Shown here in pieces: positions 16,920 through 24,305 of a stretch of DNA of 64,000 nucleotides; within the stretch, counting starts at the first letter, position 1; every line of letters begins with the position of its first letter. The translations under genes and the position numbers were made by a program. Source of the stretch: AG25 sp035517615. Its GTDB lineage: Bacteria > Gemmatimonadota > Gemmatimonadetes > Gemmatimonadales > GWC2-71-9. The notes beneath the pieces were generated by a model. That model saw nothing but the letters and a program-made list of their open reading frames with translations. It did not search any database and had not been told where the DNA came from. The stretch covers positions 18,197-82,196 of the forward strand of contig DATIYM010000065.1 of assembly GCA_035517615.1 (NCBI GenBank), written 5' to 3'.

Positions 16920-17477
16920 GTGGCGGAGGCGAAACGAGGGCGCGAAGCGGCGTACCGAGAGCTGGTGCGGCGCTACGAGCGCCCGATTTTTTCGTTGTTG
17001 TATCGCATGGTGCGCGATCGCGCGCTGGCGGAAGACCTGGCGCAAGAAACCTTCGTCAAGGCGCTGAACGGCATCGCCTCATACCGGACGGAATACAAGT
17101 TCTCGTCGTGGATCTTCAAGATCGCGAACAACACGGCGATCGATCAGCTCCGCAAACGCAGCATCGAAACCCGCTCCATCGATGGCGCGCCCAACGCGAT
17201 GACGGCCGACGCGCGCGCCGCGAGCGCGTTTCAGCTCCCGGACCCGCGCCAGAGCCCGCTCGCGGAGGTCGAATCCCGCGAATTAGGGGGCGCGATCGAG
17301 CGGGCCATCGCTCGGCTGCGCCCCGAGTACCGCGCCTGCATACTGCTGCGCCATGTCGAGGGACACCCATACGAGCAGATCGCCGAGATCCTGGATCTGC
17401 CGCTCGGCACCGTGAAGACGTACATCCACCGTGCACGCAACGAATTGCGCGCCCTGCTGCAGGACCGGCGCGATTGA
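16920..17477 (+). CDS. ECF-type RNA polymerase sigma factor
   Basis: A sigma-70 family protein of about 185 residues with only regions 2 and 4. Region 2: FSLLYRMVRDRALAEDLAQE (near 25-45) and the -10 recognition helix around FSSWIFKIANNTAIDQLRKR. Region 4: RLRPEYRACILLRHVEG and a helix-turn-helix in YEQIAEILDLPLGTVKTYIH. The GTG at 16920 gives a slightly short N-terminus; the frame is open upstream, and a CTG at 16893 would add DADVV, typical of these proteins, so the start is uncertain. The next gene encodes a zinc-finger protein that is probably its anti-sigma factor. Confidence 0.92.
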   Translation: MAEAKRGREAAYRELVRRYERPIFSLLYRMVRDRALAEDLAQETFVKALNGIASYRTEYKFSSWIFKIANNTAIDQLRKRSIETRSIDGAPNAMTADARAASAFQLPDPRQSPLAEVESRELGGAIERAIARLRPEYRACILLRHVEGHPYEQIAEILDLPLGTVKTYIHRARNELRALLQDRRD

Positions 17478-17511
17478 AACCCCGACCCGCTCCCACGCGT
17501 AAGAGCACACC

Positions 17512-17760
17512 ATGAGCGACAAGCACACCGCACATCTGACCCCCGAAGAAGTGGAACAGTGGGCTGAAGGTCTGCTTCCGGCCGCCCGGGCCATTCATCT
17601 GTCGCAGTGCGACACGTGCCTCACAGCGGCTGAACGTGAGCGCCAGCTGTTTCTCGAGCTGTCCAATCTCGAACACCTCGCGCCGCGCCCTGGATTCGCC
17701 GATCGCGTCATCGATCAGGTGCACATCGAGACACCCGCGGAAGAACGCGAGCAACGCTAG
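17512..17760 (+). CDS. Small zinc-finger anti-sigma-like protein
   Basis: An 82-residue protein, no membrane segment. It contains the H-x3-C-x2-C motif AIHLSQCDTCL (residues 28-38), the signature of ZAS-type anti-sigma domains, followed by a helical tail. Its position 34 bases after an ECF sigma gene makes an anti-sigma or sigma-regulating role likely, but this is inferred from motif and neighbour. Most ZAS anti-sigma factors carry a transmembrane sensor part; this one ends after the zinc domain, so it may respond inside the cytoplasm or act with another protein. Confidence 0.75.
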   Translation: MSDKHTAHLTPEEVEQWAEGLLPAARAIHLSQCDTCLTAAERERQLFLELSNLEHLAPRPGFADRVIDQVHIETPAEEREQR

Positions 17761-17825
17761 AGCGCCGTCGTAGACCGAGGCTGATAGCGAAAAGCACGCC
17801 CGCAGGTTATCTCCTTAGTGCAGCA

Positions 17826-18842
17826 ATGAAGCTCATTCGATTCGCTACACTCGCATTCGGCATCTGCTGCCTTCCCGTTCCAGCCTCGAGCCAGACAGCC
17901 GGCACCGGGTTCATCCAGCCGTGTCTCGCCTCGGCGGCCGATGAGTCTCCCGTTTACCCGACGTCGGTGTTTCCGAGCGCGGTCGGGGAAATCGACGTGG
18001 CGTTCCGTCTGGCGGACGGGGAGCGGTACTCGCGTCTCCAGGCGTCCTGGATCGCGGTCGACGTGGGGAAGGCCTTCCCCCCCAACGAGGTGCTGGGGAC
18101 GACGAACCTGGACTTGAATCCCGGAAACACGACCGGCGTGTTCCGCTATCAGCTCGATTGGTTCCCACCCGGCCGCTATCGCGTCGACATCACCGCCGAC
18201 GGACGCCCGTGGAAATCGACCGAGCTGCGCGTCGTGCCGGACGTCCGGGGTCTGCGCGAGCTCTCCGCCTTGATGCCGCTGTCAAAGGGGATGGTGTGGA
18301 CGTACCGGTTCGTGCAGGAGGCAGGCGAGATCACGAAAAGCGCCGAGCCGCCTCCGGGCGCGACGCTTGATGCCGATGGTCGCGTACGCGCCACGGTCAC
18401 CGCGACACTCGCCAAGATCGATGGCGAGCACGCTCATGTGAGCTGGGCGCGCGGCGGGGTGCCATTCTCGGAAGAATGGTGGGAATTCGGTCACTCGGGC
18501 ATCGCCGCCGTGAAGCGCACGGCGACGGACGAGTCAGTCATCTTCGACCCCCCGCAAATCTTCTTTCCCTGGCCGGTGGTCATGGGCTCCGAGTGGCAGT
18601 ACGTCTCCCGCGACCAGAGCGTACGCCAGAGCTATCGGATCTGGGGCCCCGTCCCCGTCAAGGGACCGAATGGCGAGGCGCCGGGCTACATCGTGCTCGT
18701 CGTGCAGAAGAGCCCGCTGGCCATGACGAGCGTCGAACGCGATTACTTGCCCGGCGTGGGAATGGTCCGATCGCTGGCGATCGCGGGCTTCGGGACCGAA
18801 ACGGTCGATCGGGAAGAGCTGGTGCTCATGCGGGTCGAGTAA
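17826..18842 (+). CDS. Secreted hypothetical protein
   Basis: A 338-residue exported protein I do not recognise. Signal peptide MKLIRFATLAFGICCLPVPA, cut near SSQ. The mature part looks beta-rich in two halves: an Ig-like N-terminal half (AVGEIDVAFRLADGERYSRLQ to YRVDITADGRPW) and a C-terminal half with many aromatic strands (EEWWEFGHSG, WEWQ-like positions, YLPGVGMVRS). The phrase LPGVGMVRSLAI resembles secreted proteins that measure loss of a reporter sugar or lipid, but this is weak. It follows the sigma/anti-sigma pair by 65 bases and could be part of that regulon. Its last 17 bases overlap the convergent SAM hydrolase gene. Confidence 0.75.
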   Translation: MKLIRFATLAFGICCLPVPASSQTAGTGFIQPCLASAADESPVYPTSVFPSAVGEIDVAFRLADGERYSRLQASWIAVDVGKAFPPNEVLGTTNLDLNPGNTTGVFRYQLDWFPPGRYRVDITADGRPWKSTELRVVPDVRGLRELSALMPLSKGMVWTYRFVQEAGEITKSAEPPPGATLDADGRVRATVTATLAKIDGEHAHVSWARGGVPFSEEWWEFGHSGIAAVKRTATDESVIFDPPQIFFPWPVVMGSEWQYVSRDQSVRQSYRIWGPVPVKGPNGEAPGYIVLVVQKSPLAMTSVERDYLPGVGMVRSLAIAGFGTETVDREELVLMRVE

Positions 18843-19587
18843 CCCGCGCCCGTACCTCCATCCCAAGTTTCCCGCCCAGCAGCGCAGCCGCGCTGCCTTC
18901 GCGCACCGCCACCTCGAGCGTACCGCCACTGCCGATCAGGGCGACGAGCTCACCCTGCCCTACGTCGCCGAACGTCCGGTAGAGCGGCCCCACATCCCGG
19001 TCGCCGACCGTTACCCGCGCGCCTGCGTCGAGCCCCGCACCGGGGATATTCGTCACCAGCGTACCGAATCGATCGATATAGACAACCTGGCCGATGATCG
19101 TGCTCCCTTCGGCGCGGGCCGCCGGCCGTTCGAGGCGCACGGGATCCTTGATGGCATGACCGAGGTGCGGCAGGGCCGTGCCGTTCGCGAGCTGCGCCGC
19201 GGCCGGCGCGAACACGTCGCGAGCGTGAAACGTGGGCGAGACGCCGGGCGGGATCGGGAGCTCCACGAACCGCGTCTCGGGCGGTAACGCGGACAAGAGG
19301 CCGTTATCGGGAGCGACGAAGAACTGCCCGCCCGACTCGGCCGCGAGCGCGCGGCGCGACGTGCCCACGCCGGGATCGACAATCACGACGTGCACGGTCC
19401 CGCGCGGGAACCGCTGCCACACGCGCGCGAGGATGTACTGCGCGCTCGCGATGTCTCCCGGTGGGACCTCGTGCGTTACGTCGATCAACAACGCCGGGTG
19501 CGCCTGCGACGCGAGCACCGCTTTCAGCTCCGCGACGTAGCTGTCGCGGGTGCCGAAATCGGTGAGCAACGTGATGATCGTGGCCAT
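18826..19587 (-). CDS. SAM hydroxide adenosyltransferase (DUF62/SAM hydrolase family)
   Basis: A 253-residue member of the family that includes fluorinase and chlorinase. Most bacterial members split S-adenosylmethionine with hydroxide to adenosine and methionine. Seen: LLTDFGTRDSYVAELK at the N-terminus, VDPGVGTSRRALA near 73, FVAPDNGLLS near 90 and IDRFGTLVTNIP near 175. The ATG at 19587 shares one base with the stop of the MATE exporter (TAATG), so the longer frame upstream is rejected. No feature here suggests halogenase activity. Why it is coupled to a drug/metabolite exporter is unclear. Confidence 0.88.
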   Translation of the reverse strand: MATIITLLTDFGTRDSYVAELKAVLASQAHPALLIDVTHEVPPGDIASAQYILARVWQRFPRGTVHVVIVDPGVGTSRRALAAESGGQFFVAPDNGLLSALPPETRFVELPIPPGVSPTFHARDVFAPAAAQLANGTALPHLGHAIKDPVRLERPAARAEGSTIIGQVVYIDRFGTLVTNIPGAGLDAGARVTVGDRDVGPLYRTFGDVGQGELVALIGSGGTLEVAVREGSAAALLGGKLGMEVRARVTRPA

Positions 19588-20945
19588 TACACGTGCGCCC
19601 CGACGGTCGGCGCCGGCGACGCGGCCCGAAACCACGAGGCCCTGGTCCAGAACACCGTCATGGCGATGCCGCGCGCGACGGCAGTGGTCGAGAGCGCGAG
19701 CCACACGCCGAACAGCCCGATGGCCGACGACCACCAGCCCGCGAGCGGCAAGCGGAGACAGGTGAGCACTGTACTCACGAGCTGCGGCCGGAGGGTGTAG
19801 CCGGCGCCCGCGAGCGCCCCCTCGTAAATCAGCTCGAAGGTTTGCCCGACCTGCGCGAACGCGATGACCCGCAGGTACATGCTCGCGTCGTCGATCACGG
19901 CGGGATCGCGCGTGAAGATCGACGCCAGCGTGCGCGGCACGAGCAGGAACGCCAGCGCCACGGGCACGGTGGCCGCGAGACAGTAGCGCACCGTCAGGCG
20001 CACGGCTTCGCGCGCCCGCCCGTCGAGGCCGGCCCCCAGGTTCTGTCCCACGAGCGCGGACGCGGACAGCGCGCAGCCGGATATCGCCATGAACCCCAAC
20101 CCCTCCACCTTGTGACCGATCCCGAGCGCGGCGAGCGCGGCGGTGCCAAACCGGGATGTGAACCGCGTGAGCCAGATGTAAATGATCGACAGGAGGACGC
20201 CCGCGAGCGAGAGCGGCGCACCGATGCGAAGCATGGTGGGAATGGCGCTCCATTCAGGCGCCTCGAACCGCACCAGCCCGCGCCGGAGCGCCAGCACGAT
20301 CCCGATCAGGCACGCGGTCCCACGCACCATGACCGACGCGAGCGCCGCCCCCTCGACACCGAGCCGGGGAAACGGCCCTAACCCTGCGATGAGCAGCGGA
20401 TCGAGACTGATCGACAACAGCACCGATCCCGCGAGCAGAAAAAATGGCGTCCGGGTGTCACCGGATGCGCGGAACGTGGCTTCTACCGCGAAGAACGCGA
20501 ATACCAGCGGGCCGCCCACGAGCCAGGTGCCGAGGTATTGATGCCCGAGCCGCGCGACCTCGGGCGGGACCGTCATGAGACGGAACAACGGATCCATGAG
20601 TCCGAGTCCCAAGAGACTCACGCCGAGTCCGGCGACGAGCGCATACGGGATCGCGGCCGCCGCCGCGCGCGCGGCGTGCTCGGCCCGCCCCGCTCCGTGA
20701 CGCCGGGCCGCGACGGCGATCAATCCCGTTTCCACCATCTCCCCCAGATTGAGGAGGATCCAGATGTAGAACCCGCCAGTCGAAACGGCGGCGAGCGCGG
20801 CGGGACCGATGATCCGCCCGACCCAGATGCTGTCGATCAGATTGAACGAGAAGTGGCACGCCATCATGGCGACCGCGGGGAGGGCGAGTCGCACGATCGC
20901 CGGGCGCAGCGGGCCGACGGTGAGCGCGCCGGGATGCGAGGTCAC
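19587..20945 (-). CDS. MATE-family multidrug/metabolite exporter
   Basis: A 452-residue membrane antiporter with twelve predicted helices in two similar halves. N-terminal half begins RPAIVRLALPAVAMMACHFSF; the family phrase GVEGAALASV occurs near 190 and the second half begins near ARIGAPLSLAGVLLS. Na+- or H+-driven export of cationic compounds is the family role. The GTG at 20945 is the best start, 21 bases after the mrp stop. It is between mrp and the SAM hydrolase gene in a three-gene minus operon. Confidence 0.88.
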   Translation of the reverse strand: MTSHPGALTVGPLRPAIVRLALPAVAMMACHFSFNLIDSIWVGRIIGPAALAAVSTGGFYIWILLNLGEMVETGLIAVAARRHGAGRAEHAARAAAAAIPYALVAGLGVSLLGLGLMDPLFRLMTVPPEVARLGHQYLGTWLVGGPLVFAFFAVEATFRASGDTRTPFFLLAGSVLLSISLDPLLIAGLGPFPRLGVEGAALASVMVRGTACLIGIVLALRRGLVRFEAPEWSAIPTMLRIGAPLSLAGVLLSIIYIWLTRFTSRFGTAALAALGIGHKVEGLGFMAISGCALSASALVGQNLGAGLDGRAREAVRLTVRYCLAATVPVALAFLLVPRTLASIFTRDPAVIDDASMYLRVIAFAQVGQTFELIYEGALAGAGYTLRPQLVSTVLTCLRLPLAGWWSSAIGLFGVWLALSTTAVARGIAMTVFWTRASWFRAASPAPTVGAHV

Positions 20946-20966
20946 GAAACGCGCGAAGGGGAAGGG

Positions 20967-22040
20967 CTAGTCGGCGCGCGCGGCCAAGATTGCGGCAACG
21001 CGACCAGCGATATCGCGCAGCGCGATGGCGGCGGGCGATTGCGGCTCGGCGGCCACAATGGGACGGCCCGCGTCCGCGAGGTTCGCCATCTGTGCCTGGA
21101 GCGGCACCTGACCGATCAGCGGCACCCCCAGCTCGTCGGCCAGGCGCTTGCCTCCCCCGGACAGAAACACATCGGTGCGCTCGTTGCAGTGCGGGCAGAC
21201 GAAATAACTCATGTTTTCGACCACGCCGATCACGGGAACGCTCACGCGCTCGAACATCTTCGCGCCGCGCAGGCTGTCGCCCACCGCCATCTCCTGCGGC
21301 GTGGTGACGATGAGCGCGCCGCGCAGCTGGATCGACTGGGCCAGAGAGAGCTGGGCATCGCCGGTGCCGGGCGGCAGATCGACGAGGAAATAATCGAGCT
21401 CGCCCCAATCCACGTCGCGCAGAAATTGCTGAATGATTTTCATGATGATCGGCCCGCGCCAGATGGCAGGGGCGTCGCGCTCGACGAGGAAGCCCAGCGA
21501 CATGAGCTTCACCCCGTGCCCCGAGAGCGGCTGAATCTTTCCTTCGTGTACTTCGGGCTTGCGGTCCACGCCCATCATGCGCGGGATGTTCGGCCCGTAG
21601 ATGTCCCCATCCATGAGGCCAACGCGCGCTCCCGCTTCCGCGAGCGCCACCGCAAGATTGGCGGACACAGTCGACTTCCCCACGCCGCCCTTGCCGGACG
21701 AGATGGCGAGCACACGCCCCAGGTTCGGCTGCTCGATCGGTGTGGGCGGCGGCGGAACACCCGCGGCCCGCGCCTGGGTGCGCGCCTGGTCGGCCGCGGG
21801 GCTCGTGACATTCACGGTCACGCTCGTGACCCCCGGGATGGCCCGCACGGCTTTCCGCGCCTCGCGCACGAGCGAGCCCGGATCCTCCCGCGTGAGGAGG
21901 ATGTTCAGGCTGACCGCGCCGGCGTCATCGACCCGTAAGTCCTTCACCATCCCCGCCGCCACGATGTCCTGCGACAACCGGGGATTGATGATGCCGCCCA
22001 GCACGCGCTCGACGCGGGTCTGCAGTGGTTCCTGAGCCAT
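20967..22040 (-). CDS. mrp: Mrp/NBP35-type Fe-S cluster carrier ATPase
   Basis: A 357-residue P-loop protein that binds and transfers [4Fe-4S] clusters. Residues 1-85 are the MIP18/DUF59 domain (GGIINPRLSQDIVAAGMVKD). The deviant Walker A SSGKGGVGKSTVSANLA is near 115, the switch DLPPGTGDAQLSL near 212 and the cluster-binding CPHC near 272. Full length. A TACATT hexamer 7 bases before the ATG suggests a leaderless start; it overlaps the divergent GNAT promoter by two bases. Confidence 0.95.
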   Translation of the reverse strand: MAQEPLQTRVERVLGGIINPRLSQDIVAAGMVKDLRVDDAGAVSLNILLTREDPGSLVREARKAVRAIPGVTSVTVNVTSPAADQARTQARAAGVPPPPTPIEQPNLGRVLAISSGKGGVGKSTVSANLAVALAEAGARVGLMDGDIYGPNIPRMMGVDRKPEVHEGKIQPLSGHGVKLMSLGFLVERDAPAIWRGPIIMKIIQQFLRDVDWGELDYFLVDLPPGTGDAQLSLAQSIQLRGALIVTTPQEMAVGDSLRGAKMFERVSVPVIGVVENMSYFVCPHCNERTDVFLSGGGKRLADELGVPLIGQVPLQAQMANLADAGRPIVAAEPQSPAAIALRDIAGRVAAILAARAD

Positions 22041-22047
22041 CGGCGGG

Positions 22048-22057
22048 AATGTAACTT
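22048..22057. promoter_or_regulatory. Overlapping divergent -10 elements of mrp and the GNAT gene
   Basis: On the minus strand TACATT (22053-22048) lies 7 bases before the mrp ATG. On the plus strand TAACTT (22052-22057) lies 7 bases before the GNAT ATG. The two hexamers share two bases, so both promoters cannot be melted at the same time if both are used. Confidence 0.45.
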
Positions 22058-22064
22058 CGGCGCT

Positions 22065-22511
22065 ATGAGCATGGAGCTTCGGCCATTTGGCGACTCGGAC
22101 TACGATCTGCTGCGCGCGCTCGAGGAGCAGGAAGACGTGTGGGAAAACGTCGGTCCCCTACTGCTCCCGCAGCCCGGCAATCACCTGTTCGCGATCGTCG
22201 AATCCGGTACGGCAATAGGTGTCGGAGGACTCGTGCGCTCGCCCGTGCTCCAGGGGAAGGATTACGAGCTCGTGTGCGCGTTGTTTTCCGAAGCGCAGCT
22301 GCGCGGCCTGGCGCTCAAGGCCTGTCAATTGCTGCTCGAATGGGCGTTTACTTCGGCCAAGATCGAGCGGGTGATCTCGTCGATCGACAATCAGAACGAG
22401 GGCGCGCGCTCGATCGCGGTAAAGCTCGGGATGCGCGAGCTGCCGTCGAACATCCCCGGTCGCACGTTGTACGCGAAGGACCGCTTCCCCCGTTCCGCTT
22501 CCCGGCGTTAA
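22065..22511 (+). CDS. GNAT-family N-acetyltransferase
   Basis: A 148-residue GNAT-like protein. It has the central strand-helix pattern of the fold: GTAIGVGGLVRSP, then YELVCALFSEAQLRGLALKACQ, where the acetyl-CoA loop would be, then IERVISSIDNQNEGARSIAVKLG, the usual end of the domain. The canonical Q/RxxGxG/A loop is only loosely kept (AQLRGLA). The acceptor substrate is unknown; RimI-like ribosomal or small-molecule acetylation is possible. Alone on its strand after mrp; alanine dehydrogenase follows 69 bases later. Confidence 0.75.
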   Translation: MSMELRPFGDSDYDLLRALEEQEDVWENVGPLLLPQPGNHLFAIVESGTAIGVGGLVRSPVLQGKDYELVCALFSEAQLRGLALKACQLLLEWAFTSAKIERVISSIDNQNEGARSIAVKLGMRELPSNIPGRTLYAKDRFPRSASRR

Positions 22512-22580
22512 TTAGCGCAGGATCACTTCACAGGACTCACTTATGTGCCGGTGCTGTTCCGAGCGGCGAGCTGACGGGCC

Positions 22581-23687
22581 GTGATCGTCGGCGTTCCGAA
22601 AGAGATCAAGCCCGGCGAGAATCGCGTGGCGCTCGTGCCCGCGGGCGCCGAGGTGCTCGTGAGCGATGGCCACGAGGTGCGAGTCGAGCGCGGTGCTGGA
22701 GTGGGTTCGGGATTCGTGGACGAGGCCTACGAGGCAGTCGGCGCGAAACTCGCGAGCCGTGATGCCAGCTGGGCCGCCGACCTGATTCTCAAGGTCAAAG
22801 AGCCGATCGAGTCGGAGTGGCCGGCGCTCCGGGCCAGCCAGGTGGTGTTTACCTATTTCCACTTCGCCGCGTCCGAGTCGCTCACTCGCGCGCTTATCAA
22901 ATCATGCGCGGTGGCGATTGCGTACGAGACCGTCCAGCTCGATTCAGGTGAGCTGCCCCTGCTCACGCCGATGAGCGAGGTGGCCGGCCGGATGGCCGTG
23001 CCCGAGGGCGCGAAATATCTGGAACGCGTCTATGGCGGCAGCGGGATTTTGCTCGGCGGTGTGCCGGGCGTCATTCCCGCGGAGGTGTTGATCATCGGCG
23101 GCGGCGTGGTCGGCACGCATGCCACGAAAATGGGGGCGGGACTGGGTGCGCACGTCACCTTGCTCGATGTTTCGCTCGATCGGCTGCGCTATCTCTCGGA
23201 CGTGCTGCCGGCCAACGTGGACCTGGTCTACTCGAACCGTCACACGATTCTCGAGCAGCTCCGCAAAGCCGACCTCGTGATCGGGGCCGTGCTCGTGCCG
23301 GGTGCGAAAGCCCCCCGGCTCGTGCTGCGCGCGGACCTGAGCCTCATGAAGCCGGGCTCGGTGATCGTGGACGTCGCCGTGGACCAGGGGGGCTGCATCG
23401 AGAGCATTCATCCCACCACGCACGAGAAGCCGATTTACCTGCTCGACGGTATCGTGCACTACGCGGTCGCCAACATGCCGGGCGCCGTCCCACGCACGTC
23501 GACACTGGCCCTCACCAATGCGACCTTTCCGTACACACGGCGGCTCGCGCGCGAGGGATGGAAGACCGCGTGTCGATCGGACCGCGCGCTGGCGCATGGC
23601 TTGAACGTAGTCGAAGGCAAAGTGGTGCATCCCGGCGTGGCGGAAGCGTTCGCCATGCCGCTCGTCACGCTCGATGCTAATCGGTAG
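22581..23687 (+). CDS. ald: Alanine dehydrogenase
   Basis: A 368-residue NAD-dependent L-alanine dehydrogenase, full length. N-terminus MIVGVPKEIKPGENRVALVP with the substrate Arg and Lys; catalytic His in FTYFHFAA (near 95); NAD-binding VLIIGGGVVGTHATKMG (near 170) and IVDVAVDQGGC (near 265); C-terminal GVAEAFAMPLVTL. It converts alanine to pyruvate and ammonia or the reverse. The GTG at 22581 fixes the family N-terminus. There is no obvious ribosome site or TAnnTT box directly before it. Confidence 0.95.
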   Translation: MIVGVPKEIKPGENRVALVPAGAEVLVSDGHEVRVERGAGVGSGFVDEAYEAVGAKLASRDASWAADLILKVKEPIESEWPALRASQVVFTYFHFAASESLTRALIKSCAVAIAYETVQLDSGELPLLTPMSEVAGRMAVPEGAKYLERVYGGSGILLGGVPGVIPAEVLIIGGGVVGTHATKMGAGLGAHVTLLDVSLDRLRYLSDVLPANVDLVYSNRHTILEQLRKADLVIGAVLVPGAKAPRLVLRADLSLMKPGSVIVDVAVDQGGCIESIHPTTHEKPIYLLDGIVHYAVANMPGAVPRTSTLALTNATFPYTRRLAREGWKTACRSDRALAHGLNVVEGKVVHPGVAEAFAMPLVTLDANR

Positions 23688-23696
23688 AATGACTCG

Positions 23697-24305
23697 ATGA
23701 TTTCACTCGCCTTGGCGGCAGCCCTGAGCGCCGCCGCCGTGCCCGCTCCGGCCCCTACCGACACGGGCCAGGTCCCCTACACCGCGGCGGACGTGCAATT
23801 CATGTCGGGCATGATCGTGCATCACGCCCAGGCGATTCTGATCGCCGGGTGGGCGCCGAGTCACGATGCCAGCGTGTCTCTCCGCAAGCTGTGTGAGCGC
23901 ATCGTCGTAGGGCAGCGGGACGAGATCGCGACCATGCAGCGCTGGCTGCTCGAGCATCACGAAACCGTTCCCGCCGTCGACACGTTATACGACCCGATGC
24001 ACGAGCACATGGCGGGAATGGATCACCCGATGCTCATGCCGGGAATGCTCACGGACCAGCAGCTCGCCGCGCTCAATGCGGCGCAGGGAGTGGAGTTCGA
24101 TCGCCTGTTCCTGACCGACATGATTCAGCATCACCGCGGAGCGCTGACCATGGTCGACCAGCTGCTCAAGACGCCGGGCGCCGCGCAGGACGGCCGCGTG
24201 TTCCGGTTCGCGGCCGACGTGAACGTGGATCAAACAACCGAAATCGATCGCATGACCCAAATGCTGGCGGCGTTAACGCCCGCCACCGGAGGACACCGCC
24301 CGTGA
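23697..24305 (+). CDS. DUF305 exported protein
   Basis: A 202-residue exported protein with two DUF305 halves. The motif FMSGMIVHHAQAI (near 35) and its repeat LTDMIQHHRGAL (near 140) carry the paired histidines and methionines of the family; the middle is rich in His and Met (MHEHMAGMDHPMLMPGM). Such residues suit copper or other soft-metal binding, which is inference. The signal peptide is short (about 18 residues). The gene lies 9 bases after ald and overlaps the LVIVD lipoprotein by 4 bases (GTGA), so these two are translated together and probably work together in the envelope. Confidence 0.85.
   Translation: MISLALAAALSAAAVPAPAPTDTGQVPYTAADVQFMSGMIVHHAQAILIAGWAPSHDASVSLRKLCERIVVGQRDEIATMQRWLLEHHETVPAVDTLYDPMHEHMAGMDHPMLMPGMLTDQQLAALNAAQGVEFDRLFLTDMIQHHRGALTMVDQLLKTPGAAQDGRVFRFAADVNVDQTTEIDRMTQMLAALTPATGGHRP

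Noticed and set aside
20538..21938. Long plus-strand open frame of 466 codons opposite mrp and the MATE gene
   Set aside because: It lies antisense to two clearly recognisable genes, is Arg/His/Asp-rich as GC-rich antisense frames are, and has no family motif.
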